A DNA stretch of 64,000 nt, from contig NZ_CP159485.1 in the NCBI RefSeq assembly GCF_040515995.1, forward strand, positions 1,922,001-1,986,000. Direction: 5' to 3'. Below are positions 1-8,449 of this stretch, piece after piece. This DNA is from Proteinivorax hydrogeniformans. Its GTDB lineage: Bacteria > Bacillota > Proteinivoracia > Proteinivoracales > Proteinivoracaceae. A program made the translations under genes and the position numbers. Each line of letters starts with the position of its first letter. Within the stretch, counting starts at the first letter, position 1. The notes below the pieces were generated by a model that saw only the letters and a program-made list of their open reading frames with translations, ran no database searches and was not told where the DNA came from.

Positions 1-628
1 TATCAAAAACTAAAATAACAATAACAAAGGCTAAAAGCATGGGCACAATTTCTCTAAAATAGTGATACATAAAAGTCATGCTGTCCATATGATATCTGCC
101 GATAGGTTCAATGTTATTTGCATGCAATTGATGGTATAACTGCCCACTTATTATTGAATAATAGTTTGGTCTTCTTCTTGGATTATAAAACTCGATTTCT
201 TCATATGCTATGCCTCCGCTTACATCACCCCATATTTCTCTAATTTCTTTATCCCACCATTCAGACCAAGGATGGTCTTCCTGTGGAGTATTGAATATGG
301 AAAGATGTAGGTTAGCTAAAGAATAAAGGCGGGTATATTCCTTATAATCTTCTGCCAAATATGCTGCTTGAGCTTGATCATAGGTTTCCAACCATATATG
401 CAGAAAATCAATAGCTGAGTCCGAAACATCCCAGTCAAACTCTCTATAACTATCAAGGTGTATTTCAGGAACACTCCTCAAATTAATGAATCGGTAAGGT
501 CTCCTTGCATCATCAGCTCTGTAGTCTCCAATCATTTGGAAAGATATGATAAAAATTATGGCCATTAAAAACCATGTCTTAGGGTCTTTAAGCTTTCTCT
601 TTAGTTCAAATGTTATATAACTTCCCAT
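1..628 (-). CDS. ABC-2-like membrane protein, C-terminus beyond the window
   Basis: Only the first 209 residues are present. The start is the ATG at 626-628, with GGAGGTG five bases upstream. A basic N-terminus (KRKLKD) is followed by a membrane segment at about residues 19-32 (WFLMAIIFIISF). Next comes a polar, aromatic-rich region of about 150 residues, and a second hydrophobic segment starts near residue 195 (PMLLAFVIVILV) at the window edge. This layout (TM, long outer loop, more TMs) is that of ABC-2/bacteriocin-type permeases, but no family motif is visible, so the assignment is inference. The ABC ATPase at 1720 could be a partner. Its upstream region carries the same 31-bp box as the peptide locus at 5.0 kb. 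Confidence 0.6.
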   Translation of the reverse strand, partial: MGSYITFELKRKLKDPKTWFLMAIIFIISFQMIGDYRADDARRPYRFINLRSVPEIHLDSYREFDWDVSDSAIDFLHIWLETYDQAQAAYLAEDYKEYTRLYSLANLHLSIFNTPQEDHPWSEWWDKEIREIWGDVSGGIAYEEIEFYNPRRRPNYYSIISGQLYHQLHANNIEPIGRYHMDSMTFMYHYFREIVPMLLAFVIVILVFD

Positions 629-873
629 TTGTTCACCTCCAAAAGTATAAATTGAAAAATAGTACATAAGCGTAAGCCAAATAAAATAAGTTCCGCTTCC
701 AATGATTTATCTTGTACAACAACTATTTTGTGTGGCTAAATATTAGTTTAAAGATTTAAAATATTCTAATATTATCTTTATCATAACATATCCTAAGCAT
801 TGATTTATTAAATTTTAGTTAACTAACATTTCTTTTTATTTAATTTTTTTCACACTCGGTTTTCTGACCTCTC

Positions 874-904
874 GTTTTATTTGACTAAATATTATAACAT
901 TTAA
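874..904 (-). promoter_or_regulatory. 31-bp promoter box, copy 1 (upstream of permease fragment)
   Basis: This stretch is identical over 31 bp to 5036-5066. Read on the minus strand it contains TGTTATAAT, an extended -10 (hexamer at 896-891), pointing toward the permease gene that starts at 628. Similarity continues weakly on the right side of both copies (CCCA-N2-TTTAAA-N-TGGGG). Two identical boxes at two transcription units of one locus suggest a common regulator; the adjacent XRE-TPR protein is the obvious candidate (inference). Confidence 0.45.
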
Positions 905-949
905 CTAAAAGATAACCCAGTTTAAAATGGGGTTCGTTACGTGGGTCTT

Positions 950-1408
950 GCGCCCTTGTGGGCTAGACCCTTCGGCAAGCTCAGGGTGACAGAATTGCAG
1001 GGCGTTGGCTTAGTTTCGTGGGGTGGATCTGACTTAAGAGGTATTATAAAACTTTTCTATATGATGACTAGAATGGGTAAGTTATCGGCGTTGATGATTT
1101 TGTGCGTGGTCTTTCTTTGGCTCTGTCATTCTGAACGGAGTGAAGAATCTTATGGGTTATGTCTTATGAACTGGGCTATTAGTGGCTGATCAAGTGATAG
1201 GTTCGTTTCTGTCCGTTTCGCCGGTCTTTGCGCCCTTGTGGGCTAGACCCTTCGGCAAGCTCAGGGTGACGTTGTAGGAGCGTTGGCTAGGCGTGATGGG
1301 CTTAGAATGGTTCGTTAATGTTACTTTGTGTTTAGCGGGGAGGGCTGTCGGTTTTGTTTAATTTGGTGTGGTTTTTGAATCTGTCATTCTGAACGTAGTG
1401 AAGAATCT
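950..1408. repeat. Two inverted pairs of REP-like palindromes
   Basis: Palindromes of R type (GCGCCCTTGTGGGC then ACCCTTCGGCAAGCTCAGGGT, ending GTGAC) lie at 950-990 and 1230-1270. T-type palindromes (GTCATTCTGAAC...GTGAAGAATCT) lie at 1125-1150 and 1383-1408. R and T are the same family in opposite orientation, so each R-T pair is an inverted pair with a spacer of about 110-135 bp, like a BIME. A degenerate R copy (GCGCCCCTACGGGC) follows near 1520. No convincing gene exists between 629 and 1719; the one ORF there (941-1189) is made of these repeats. Confidence 0.75.
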
Positions 1409-1719
1409 ATGGGCTTATGTTTTGTAGAACTGGTTTATCCCCACTAGAAAAATGTTAAAAGAATATGAGTCAAGTTAGCCTAGATTTAGGTCCCTGCTTA
1501 GTATCCGTCTCGGGGTCTTTGCGCCCCTACGGGCAGGCTTGATTATGGGTGAAGTATATGTATCTCTTTGGTAAAAACGCCTTTAAAGGGTTATTCTCTT
1601 TTAAAAACAGTAAACGGGTCAGCAATTTTCGCTTCTCTTCAATCTAAATCATATTCGCCATCAAGGTGAATACATAAGCATATGCAGTAAATAATCCCCT
1701 TATTAAATTCAGTAATTGC

Positions 1720-2385
1720 TTATACAATCATGCCATCTTGAATGTTTACTATACGATGACAGCAAGAGGCTACTTCCTTATCATGGGTTACTATAATAAT
1801 TGTCTTTTTCTCTACAGAATTGAGTTTGGTAAAAATATCTAAAACATCCTGCCCTGTAGCACTGTCTAATGACCCGGTGGGTTCATCTGCTAAAATAATT
1901 TCCGGCTCATTAACTATCGCCCTTGCTATAGCAACCCTTTGCCTTTGCCCTCCTGACAAATTAGCTGCCAAGACATCTCTTTTTTCAGAAATATTTAGCT
2001 GCTTTAAAACTGATTCCACTTTCTCTTTTTTAGACTTTATAGCTTTTTGAGAGTAAGAAAGTGGAATCATGATATTTTTAAAAACAGTATACCTATCCAC
2101 TAAAGCAAAGTCTTGAATCACAAAACCAAAAACCTCGTTTCTAAGCCTAGCCATTTCTTTAGCTTTAATATGGCTAATCTCATTTTCTTTATAAGAATAT
2201 TCACCCTTTGTAGGTCTATCAATACAGCCCAAAATGTTTAAAAGAGTGGACTTTCCAGAACCAGAAGGACCCATAATAGCAACCATCTCTCCTGTTGTGA
2301 TAGTAAGAGAAAGTTCTTTTAACGCGTGGACCTTGGCATCACCTTGCCCATAAATTTTATCTACTTTAGTTAGCCTAATACTCAT
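1720..2385 (-). CDS. ABC transporter ATP-binding protein, MacB/LolD type
   Basis: A 221-residue cytoplasmic ATPase that powers the FtsX-like permeases encoded just upstream. Visible motifs are Walker A GPSGSGKST (about 39-47), the Q-loop IQDF (90), the signature LSGGQRQRVAIARA (about 143-156), Walker B IILADEPTGSLD (163-174) and the switch histidine in VTHD (199). The length is normal for the family. The start ATG has GGAG upstream. It is last in a minus-strand operon (peptide, permease, permease, ATPase) with 7-22 nt gaps. In peptide-bacteriocin loci such a module exports the peptide or protects the producer; which of the two applies here is not visible. Confidence 0.9.
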   Translation of the reverse strand: MSIRLTKVDKIYGQGDAKVHALKELSLTITTGEMVAIMGPSGSGKSTLLNILGCIDRPTKGEYSYKENEISHIKAKEMARLRNEVFGFVIQDFALVDRYTVFKNIMIPLSYSQKAIKSKKEKVESVLKQLNISEKRDVLAANLSGGQRQRVAIARAIVNEPEIILADEPTGSLDSATGQDVLDIFTKLNSVEKKTIIIVTHDKEVASCCHRIVNIQDGMIV

Positions 2386-2392
2386 TCTCTAT

Positions 2393-3580
2393 TCAACTCC
2401 TTCTAAGTATTGTACTGATGGGAGTACGGTATAGCTTCACAACTGGGTACAAAGTAACTACAAAAGTTAACAAAACACTAAATATAATGGTTATGAAACT
2501 TACGGTAGATATTCTATGAATAGATATCACAATAATATTTGCTAAAAAAACTAAAGACAAAACCTGCAATAATATGCGAGCAATTATTAACCCCACCCTT
2601 CCCCCACATAACAAGTGTACTGCAAATTCTTGTTTACGTTCATTAATAAATTGGATTAGATTACAAACCAGTCCTATAATACAAAATAATAGTACAACTA
2701 AAAATATAATAGTTAAAAAACTAATTGTGACAGTAATATCTCTGTTAATATTGTCCATCTGCTCACTAAAACTTCTAACTCCAAAAGTAAATAAATTGAG
2801 TTCCTTTGATTTTTCTATGATAGGTTGCAAATCAGCCCGTTGATCAGTGATAAAATAGGTCGAGTTAATTACATTTTCATAGTCTACTACTCCATTAAAT
2901 CTATCACTTTGAAAAGGCACCACAAAGGTTCTATCCAGCCATAAAATATCCCCACTTCTAAGGGGGTTTATATAATAAGAAAGACTTTCTAAAAAGCCTT
3001 TTACCTGATAATCTATTTCCCCTGATGAGATAACATCCCCTAGGTCATAGTAATCCAAAAACTCATAACCTAATAGGATAGGAACCGCCTCTTCTGAACT
3101 AATAAAATCATCAGACGCAAACTTCTCTCCTTTTGTACATTTTAAGTTAAAAACCTCTATAAAGTTTTCATCCACTCTAACCATATTATAAGCATGCCTA
3201 TCACCACTACTAAATCTAATAAAAGAATCTGGTAGTTCTGTGCTTGAATCTAAAAACATTGAATGACCGGTTCCAACAGTATATGAGTTAAATTTATCGT
3301 CATTTTTCATGAACTCGTATAGAATAACTAATCTTTCAGATGCATCTTCGGAATTTATTATATCTCGTGAAAAAGTTAACTCATCAGTGTTGTCTACCAG
3401 GGCAAAAACTTCCTGTTCTTTGGTCAAGTGGTCAATTTGATTTTGATAAAAGTTTAAGTCTAATATAAGTTTTATAGTTAAACTAAATACGATTAATGCA
3501 GCAAGTATTTGTAAAAAGAGGACAAAGTTTCGTCCTTTTTTTTCAATCAGATCCTCCCAAGCATATTTCAACTGCTTCAT
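2393..3580 (-). CDS. FtsX/MacB-like ABC permease
   Basis: 395 residues. An N-terminal membrane segment (about 20-42) is followed by an outer domain of some 230 residues. Three more membrane segments lie at the C-terminus (about 278-305, 333-352 and 358-380), the FtsX-domain arrangement. The conserved FtsX-like stretch between TM2 and TM3 reads NERKQEFAVHLLCGG. The start ATG has a GGGAGTT Shine-Dalgarno. It lies 7 nt from the ATPase gene and 13 nt after a second permease, and the two permeases probably form a heterodimer on the ATPase. The substrate is unknown; a peptide is suggested by the small-peptide gene at the head of the operon. Confidence 0.85.
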   Translation of the reverse strand: MKQLKYAWEDLIEKKGRNFVLFLQILAALIVFSLTIKLILDLNFYQNQIDHLTKEQEVFALVDNTDELTFSRDIINSEDASERLVILYEFMKNDDKFNSYTVGTGHSMFLDSSTELPDSFIRFSSGDRHAYNMVRVDENFIEVFNLKCTKGEKFASDDFISSEEAVPILLGYEFLDYYDLGDVISSGEIDYQVKGFLESLSYYINPLRSGDILWLDRTFVVPFQSDRFNGVVDYENVINSTYFITDQRADLQPIIEKSKELNLFTFGVRSFSEQMDNINRDITVTISFLTIIFLVVLLFCIIGLVCNLIQFINERKQEFAVHLLCGGRVGLIIARILLQVLSLVFLANIIVISIHRISTVSFITIIFSVLLTFVVTLYPVVKLYRTPISTILRRS

Positions 3581-3593
3581 GATAACTCCCCCC

Positions 3594-4682
3594 TTAGCTC
3601 CTCAAGTGCATAACTATATCTTGTCTAAGCCATCTGGTAAGAAAAATCCAACTAGCCACAATTCCTATAATAACCACCAGCATATACCCAAGGCCAATTA
3701 CCACTACCGGCATAGAAGATCCTATAAAAGGGATTATACTAGCACTTATAATCAACACCGGTATAATTATTCCTGCTAGATACCCAAAGCTGACAATAAG
3801 AATATAGTCTTTAATTATAAGCCATTTTATGTAAAACTTGTTACCACCAGATAAAAGTCTTACAGCCACCTCTTTTTTTCTACCTTCTACCCAGTGTCTC
3901 GTAATGGAAAACACATTAAGCAAAACTAGACAAACTGTTATTATAAAAATTAGAATAATGAAAGAGGACTGTCTTAGTGAAGCAAGTAAGTGATCTGTAG
4001 CATCACCCTGATAGGGTTCACCTCTTATTTCTAAGCTGGAGTCAATTTCTGTCATATGTTCATAAAACCCACTATAGAAAGACATACTTTTTTCCTGTAA
4101 ATCAAAAATATATTCCCCTTCAAGATGGTAGTCAATATTATCAAAATCGGCTGCCATATTTACATAGTACAAGCTGTTATTATCATAATAGCTTGAATAT
4201 GCTCGGCTTGTTTCTCTTTCATTTAGTTGAAAGATCCCAATTACCTCATAAAGATTACTTTGATGAAGAAAGTATTTCACTCCACCTTTTTCGATGCATT
4301 GCTCTTGCAAACTCTCTTCTATTACAACTGTTTGTGTACTGTTTTCAAAGTCTTGCTGTTTAAAACTCCGTCCCTCAATAATATTAGGTTTAAAATTTGT
4401 TACTCCATTTAACAAAACACTTTTACCCCGTGACCATGGGTAATCCCTATAAATGATGGCATTTTCTGTGTTTTCTTTAGTAAATTCTACTAAATCAGTA
4501 ACGGTAACGTTTAGTTCCCTATTTATTATAGAAACCCGTACATGCTGATTTGATAAAAAGTCAGGATTTTCTTTTTTGATGGTGTAGAACTCATAAATAG
4601 TAGAAAAACAAAGGATAAACAACATAGCTACGGCAGCATATAATACCATTAGCAAAAAAGACCTATGTAATATCTGTCTCAA
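3594..4682 (-). CDS. FtsX/MacB-like ABC permease, second subunit
   Basis: 362 residues with one N-terminal TM (about 8-27), an outer domain to about residue 235, and three C-terminal TMs. The inter-TM motif EGRKKEVAVRLLSGG parallels NERKQEFAVHLLCGG in the next gene, so the two are distant paralogues. The start is probably TTG at 4682, preceded by GGGGTGA; no ATG with a good ribosome site lies nearby. It is first of the transporter genes, 22 nt after the broken peptide gene. Confidence 0.85.
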   Translation of the reverse strand: MRQILHRSFLLMVLYAAVAMLFILCFSTIYEFYTIKKENPDFLSNQHVRVSIINRELNVTVTDLVEFTKENTENAIIYRDYPWSRGKSVLLNGVTNFKPNIIEGRSFKQQDFENSTQTVVIEESLQEQCIEKGGVKYFLHQSNLYEVIGIFQLNERETSRAYSSYYDNNSLYYVNMAADFDNIDYHLEGEYIFDLQEKSMSFYSGFYEHMTEIDSSLEIRGEPYQGDATDHLLASLRQSSFIILIFIITVCLVLLNVFSITRHWVEGRKKEVAVRLLSGGNKFYIKWLIIKDYILIVSFGYLAGIIIPVLIISASIIPFIGSSMPVVVIGLGYMLVVIIGIVASWIFLTRWLRQDIVMHLRS

Positions 4683-4704
4683 TTAAAATCACCCCAAACT
4701 TAAA

Positions 4705-5011
4705 TTAATATCCCCGAGCAAATAAATGCTCGGGAACCCATCTTAAAAGTATCTCCATCCATTTCAAGATAATATTATCTTGAAATGGCCACCTTCTCCT
4801 AGATGTATACGCTCGATAAAATTTGTCATCATTTTCACTGGAAGCCACATTACTCCATATCCGATCACTATCAAAATCTCCTTGGCGGGCTCTCACATAG
4901 CATCGTCTTATGTGACTATTAGCTCTTGCACCCCAAGCATCCCGCTGTTAAAAGTTGACCTGAGCTCATAAACATTATAATAACTATAATACTTATATAA
5001 GTTAGCATCAT
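4705..5011 (-). pseudogene. Small secreted peptide gene, frameshifted; lactococcin-972-like at best
   Basis: A start pair ATGATG at 5011 opens a frame with a signal-peptide-like run (MMLTYISIIVIIMFM, then SSGQLLTA) that stops at TAA after about 30 residues. Removing one G from the GGG at 4941-4943 joins it to the downstream frame. That would give a ~101-residue product whose mature part begins DAWGARANSHIRR and contains DSDRIWSNVASSENDDKFYRAY. A signal peptide, an early Trp-Gly, and a Ser-rich/Tyr C-terminal part recall the lactococcin-972 family, whose genes also sit with an ABC ATPase and membrane proteins. The resemblance is by eye. The unbroken part alone (GTG at 4896) has 63 codons. Either it is a decayed gene or the G-run is a sequencing error. 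Confidence 0.45.
4714..4788 (-). other. Two hairpins at the 3' end of the peptide gene
   Basis: 4759-4788 is a perfect 30-bp palindrome (15-bp arms, CCATTTCAAGATAAT and its complement). 4714-4735 is a second hairpin (CCCGAGCA/TGCTCGGG with a 6-nt loop). Neither is followed by a T-run, so they look like processing or attenuation structures separating the peptide from the transporter genes, not simple terminators. Both lie inside the reading frame of the peptide, suggesting the original peptide ended earlier, near RAYTSRRR. Confidence 0.6.
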
Positions 5012-5035
5012 TTACTTCAAAGCTTTCTCTCCCTT

Positions 5036-5066
5036 GTTTTATTTGACTAAATATTATAACATTTAA
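5036..5066. promoter_or_regulatory. 31-bp promoter box, copy 2 (between peptide and regulator)
   Basis: Identical to 874-904. On the minus strand TGTTATAAT (-10 hexamer 5058-5053) would start transcription near 5046, about 35 nt ahead of the peptide ATG at 5011. On the plus strand TTGACT at 5043 points to the regulator gene at 5128, but no good -10 follows at 17 nt. The box is therefore placed to serve or regulate both divergent units. Confidence 0.5.
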
Positions 5067-5127
5067 TTAAGAACTACAACCCACTTTAAAGTGGGGTCAG
5101 AAAACGAGGAGAAAAGAGGGGGGTAAG

Positions 5128-6048
5128 ATGGAATATAGTCTAACTACTTTTGGGGGAAAATTAAGGTCTTTAAGGAAGAAACATGTGCTTACCCAGCTTG
5201 ATGTTTCAAAAGCTACAGGTGTAAATGTTGAAACTTTACGAAGGGTAGAGCAGGGAAAAGTGGTGCCTAAAATTGAAACGCTAGAGTACCTGTCTCCAGT
5301 GTTAAAAGAAGATGTGTTGCTACTTTTTTTTAAGCATAGGTATCAAGATTACTCATTGTTACAAGAAAAAAAAGCCAGGTTGGAGAGAAACCTTGATAAC
5401 GGCGACTTTTCAAAGCTAGAGTTGGAAGTTAAAAAAATTAATAAAATGATACCAAAGATAAAAAATAAATACTACAAAAGATTAATAGAACAGCAGCTTC
5501 TTTTTGCTAAAGGCATTATTAAGTATAAAAAAGAAAATGACTCCTCTAAAGCGTTAAATATGCTAATCAGAGCCATTAAATTGACAACACCTAAGTTCGA
5601 GTTGGACAATTTTCAATCATATGTTTATTCCTCTACAGAAGTTAGGATACTTATGAACATTGGCATGATTGTAAACAGCTTAGGAAGAAATAAAGAGTAC
5701 TTAAATATACTGGAGTTTAGTATTAAAACAATAAAAAACACAGATGAATTATACCCAAAAATTTGTCACAATCTAGCTGGTGCCTATATTAGAAAGGGCG
5801 ATTACATAAATGGTCTAAAGTATTCAAATTTTGGGGTTGATTGGTGTAAAAACAACAGAATTTATGCTGGCTTAAACCTTTTGTATTATAGTAAAGGAGT
5901 TTGTCAGTTCTATTTAAAGGATAAAAACTACAAAAGTTCTGTGGAATTAGCAATCTGCTTATGTGAAGCCTATGGACAAGATAAATTAAAAAAGCTTATG
6001 CTGTCTAATTATGCTGATCTAAAGAAACAGGGTTGTATAAGGCAATGA
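5128..6048 (+). CDS. XRE-family regulator with C-terminal TPR-like helices (RRNPP type)
   Basis: 306 residues. An N-terminal helix-turn-helix of XRE type lies at about 8-62 (KLRSLRKKHVLTQLDVSKATG then TLRRVEQGKVVPKIETL). The rest is helical, with repeat-like segments such as YPKICHNLAGAYIRKGDYINGLKYS (about 211-235) as in Rgg/PlcR/Rap-type peptide sensors. The start ATG has a strong purine-rich ribosome site (AGGGGGG). It is one of very few plus-strand genes and is divergent from the peptide-transporter operon, so control of that operon is likely, possibly with the exported peptide as ligand. Peptide sensing is inference from architecture and position. Confidence 0.75.
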   Translation: MEYSLTTFGGKLRSLRKKHVLTQLDVSKATGVNVETLRRVEQGKVVPKIETLEYLSPVLKEDVLLLFFKHRYQDYSLLQEKKARLERNLDNGDFSKLELEVKKINKMIPKIKNKYYKRLIEQQLLFAKGIIKYKKENDSSKALNMLIRAIKLTTPKFELDNFQSYVYSSTEVRILMNIGMIVNSLGRNKEYLNILEFSIKTIKNTDELYPKICHNLAGAYIRKGDYINGLKYSNFGVDWCKNNRIYAGLNLLYYSKGVCQFYLKDKNYKSSVELAICLCEAYGQDKLKKLMLSNYADLKKQGCIRQ

Positions 6049-6111
6049 TAAAGGTAAAGTCCAAGTTTTTACAAAAGTTATAGGTTCGTTTGTGTCCGTT
6101 TTGAGGGTCTT

Positions 6112-6310
6112 TGCGCTCTTGTGGGCTAGACCCTTCGGCAAGCTCAGGGTGACGTCGCAAGAGCGTTGGCTAGGGGTGACGCCGTAAGAGCGTTGGCTAG
6201 GGGTGATGGGCTTAGAATAGCTTCACCCTGTTTTAGTGTCTTTATTGTCGGTTCTGCTTAATTTGGTGTGGTTTTCTTGAATTTGTCCTTCTGAACGTAG
6301 TGAAGAATCT
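6112..6310. repeat. Inverted pair of REP-like palindromes upstream of IS and GIY-YIG gene
   Basis: An R-type palindrome lies at 6112-6153 and a T-type at 6285-6310, with a 131-bp spacer. The spacer contains a tandem 'cgtaagagcgttggctaggg' type duplication and matches the spacer at 1271-1382 in several places, for example AATTTGGTGTGGTTTT before the T palindrome. Pair plus spacer are thus a composite unit seen at least twice. Nothing else is recognised between 6049 and the IS. Confidence 0.7.
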
Positions 6311-6415
6311 ATGGGTTTATGTATTCTGGAGTGGGTAGTGGCTTACGGTGTTTGTCAAGAAAGTTGTCGCATTAAAATTAAAAAGTTTTACGAATTACCT
6401 TGTTAGATTGTAAAG

Positions 6416-7501
6416 CTAATCTACATGATCTATAGTATTTTTAAACTGTATGTCTTTTATAGGGTTTAGAGAAACATATTCGGGTAATGACCAATCTCTG
6501 ATATTTTTAGACCACCTCTCTGGGTGCTTTTTCCTTGCATGCTCATAGATCCTGATTCTTTTTTCTACTATATTAACATCAATTCCATAGTGTCTTTGGT
6601 AAGGTGTAACAAATTTTAAGCCACTATGTAAGTGTTCATAGTTATACCATCTAACAAATTCTTTAACCCAATTTCTTGCTTCCTCTATGCTTTTAAAACC
6701 TTTATAAGGGTATGCTGGGCGATACTTCATGGTCTTAAAGAGCGATTCGGAGTAAGGGTTGTCATTACTAACTCTTGGACGGGAAAAAGAGCTTTGAATA
6801 CCTAGTTTTTCAAGTGTGGCCTGAAATGTTGCTGCTTTCATTGGGCTGCCATTATCGGAGTGTAGTACTAAAGGTCGACCTGAAATCTTTTGAGACAATG
6901 TTGCTTTTTTAATAAGTCTTTCAGCATATTCTGCTTTCTCTGACTCCCATACTTCATAGGCTACAATTAATCTGCTAAACATATCTATTATAAGGTATAA
7001 CTTATAGAAACTACCTTTAACAGCAGAGTTTAGCCATGTTATATCCCAAGTCCATATTTTATTAGGGGAAGTAGCTACATGAGTAGGAGGCTCCCTTTTT
7101 GTGGGTTTTTTGGCCCTTCCTCGGTGAGCATCCATTTTTTCTTCTTTTAAAACCCTGTAAATTGTTGATTCAGATGCCAAATATTTGCCTTCGTCTGCCA
7201 GCTTAGGAACTATTTGTGATGGAGGTAAGTCGACATACTTAGGATTATTTGCTGTTTTTATTATTTCTTGGCGTTCTTCATCTGTTAGCTTGTTTTTAGG
7301 AGTGGGGCGTTTAGCTGAAGGTCTTTTATCTTCTTTGATCTTCCCTTTTTCCTTAGTCCATCTTTGATAGGTACGCACGCTGATACTTAATACTTCACAT
7401 GCAGGGGCTAACCTTGCACCATTTATTCTTGCTTCATCGATCAGTTCTACTGCTTTTACGCGATCTGAGCTACTGATCAGTCTTCCTCGGGGTCCCCCCA
7501 A
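6416..7501 (-). CDS. DDE transposase OrfB (rve integrase fold)
   Basis: 361 residues if started at TTG 7501. An N-terminal helix-turn-helix (to about residue 55) precedes the integrase core. Catalytic residues are Asp in WTWDITW, Asp in LHSDNGSP, and Glu in NPYSESLFK exactly 35 residues after the second Asp, with Lys at +7: a DD(35)E(K) core as in the IS3 group. Its start overlaps the end of OrfA by 25 nt in the -1 frame. The real product is therefore probably an OrfAB fusion made by frameshifting at the A7 run, and the TTG may not be used. Confidence 0.85.
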   Translation of the reverse strand: MGGPRGRLISSSDRVKAVELIDEARINGARLAPACEVLSISVRTYQRWTKEKGKIKEDKRPSAKRPTPKNKLTDEERQEIIKTANNPKYVDLPPSQIVPKLADEGKYLASESTIYRVLKEEKMDAHRGRAKKPTKREPPTHVATSPNKIWTWDITWLNSAVKGSFYKLYLIIDMFSRLIVAYEVWESEKAEYAERLIKKATLSQKISGRPLVLHSDNGSPMKAATFQATLEKLGIQSSFSRPRVSNDNPYSESLFKTMKYRPAYPYKGFKSIEEARNWVKEFVRWYNYEHLHSGLKFVTPYQRHYGIDVNIVEKRIRIYEHARKKHPERWSKNIRDWSLPEYVSLNPIKDIQFKNTIDHVD

Positions 7502-7977
7502 ATCGCGTCTGCTTTTTTTCTTAATACTAGTAATGCAGCCGTTTCTGCCAGTGCCTTCTCTTTTTGTCTAAGCTGCTTTTTTAATTCTTTTGCTTTTTCC
7601 TTTTCTTCCTTTAACTCACTTTTAGTCTTTTGGTAGTCCTGTGTTTCACCTTGGTTTGCCTTTAAACATTGCTCTTTCCAACGCTTTATATCTTCAAGGT
7701 ATATACCTTTACGTCGGCAGTAATCGGCTAGCTCAGCTTCACTTAAAGCTGCTGTTTCTAATACTATTTGGAATTTATCTTCTGAGTTCCACCTATTTTG
7801 AGGTTTGCGAGATGATAGAGTTTTATTGTTTCTTTTCACCCATGTATAAATGGTTGTTTTGGGAATGCCCAGCTCTGCTGCAATAGCAGTAACGGTGTCA
7901 TTTGAAGGGGGCTCAAGTCTTTTTAATACGGACTCAATAAACTCTTTAGAGTAGTGCTTACTTTTAGATTTTGACAT
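7477..7977 (-). CDS. Transposase OrfA (helix-turn-helix, coiled coil)
   Basis: 166 residues. Two HTH-like segments are visible at about 10-50 (TVTAIAAELGIPKTTIYTW) and 65-100 (LSEAELADYCRRKGI). A charged coiled coil follows at about 115-150 (KSELKEEKEKAKELKKQLR), probably for multimerisation. Near the C-terminus the codons AGA AAA AAA form an A_AAA_AAA slippery heptamer (7513-7519); slipping back one base leads straight into OrfB. OrfA alone ends 12 codons later. Confidence 0.8.
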   Translation of the reverse strand: MSKSKSKHYSKEFIESVLKRLEPPSNDTVTAIAAELGIPKTTIYTWVKRNNKTLSSRKPQNRWNSEDKFQIVLETAALSEAELADYCRRKGIYLEDIKRWKEQCLKANQGETQDYQKTKSELKEEKEKAKELKKQLRQKEKALAETAALLVLRKKADAIWGDPEED

Positions 7978-8091
7978 AATTTTATCTCCTTAGGTTTAGT
8001 GTCGTAACTTCATTATTGCATTAATTTTCTTATACGACAACTATCCTAACACATAGGGCTTATTAGGCTACTGTTTAAAAGGGGAGATAGT

Positions 8092-8364
8092 ATGTATTAT
8101 GTTTACATCGCTACTAATTGGAATAATAGAGTCTTGTACACAGGTGTCACTAACAATTTAGAGCGTCGTATTTATGAGCATAAAAATAAATTGGTGAAAG
8201 GTTTTACACAGAAGTATAATGTGGATAAATTGCTTTATTATGAGTCTACTTCCGATGCTAATTCTGCCATAGCAAGGGAAAAAGAAATTAAAGGCTGGAC
8301 ACGACAAAAGAAAAATGAACTAATTGCGAGTGTAAACCCTAAGTGGAAGGATTTAAGTAGTTGA
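8092..8364 (+). CDS. Solo GIY-YIG nuclease-domain protein
   Basis: 90 residues, all GIY-YIG domain (URI/COG2827 type). Seen are MYYVYIATNWNNRVLYTGVT (VYI...YTG in place of the canonical GIY...YIG), the conserved Arg in NLERRIYEH, Lys/Tyr in QKYNVDKLLYYE, and the catalytic Glu region AIAREKEIKGW. AAAAGGGGAGA precedes the ATG. There is no DNA-binding domain. It stands alone on the plus strand between a T palindrome (6285-6310, distant only because an IS intervened) and an R palindrome (8450-8490). Solo proteins of this type have no settled function. The palindromes form cruciforms or hairpins that such a nuclease could cut (inference). Confidence 0.85.
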   Translation: MYYVYIATNWNNRVLYTGVTNNLERRIYEHKNKLVKGFTQKYNVDKLLYYESTSDANSAIAREKEIKGWTRQKKNELIASVNPKWKDLSS

Positions 8365-8449
8365 GTAGTGGGAAGTAAGATGTGAGTAGTGAGAATAGAA
8401 AGCTGAATGCTTAGATTCTTAGTCCTTTTGTGTCCGTTTTGTGGGTCTT

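Larger units (their letters stand above)
6353..8052 (-). mobile_element. IS3-superfamily-like insertion sequence, complete
   Basis: Imperfect terminal inverted repeats are visible: TGTCAAGAAAGTTGTCGC at 6353-6370 and TGTTAGGATAGTTGTCGT read inward from 8052. Between them lie a helix-turn-helix OrfA and a DDE OrfB in the -1 frame, with a slippery A7 run at 7513-7519. The element is about 1.7 kb and both frames are open, so it may be active. It splits the interval between a T palindrome (6285-6310) and the GIY-YIG gene. No clear target duplication was recognised. Confidence 0.75.

Noticed and set aside
941-1189. 82-codon plus-strand ORF
   Set aside because: It reads through an R and a T palindrome. 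The same reading (GLAPLWAR, CHSERSEES) appears wherever such palindromes occur, and there is no ribosome site.
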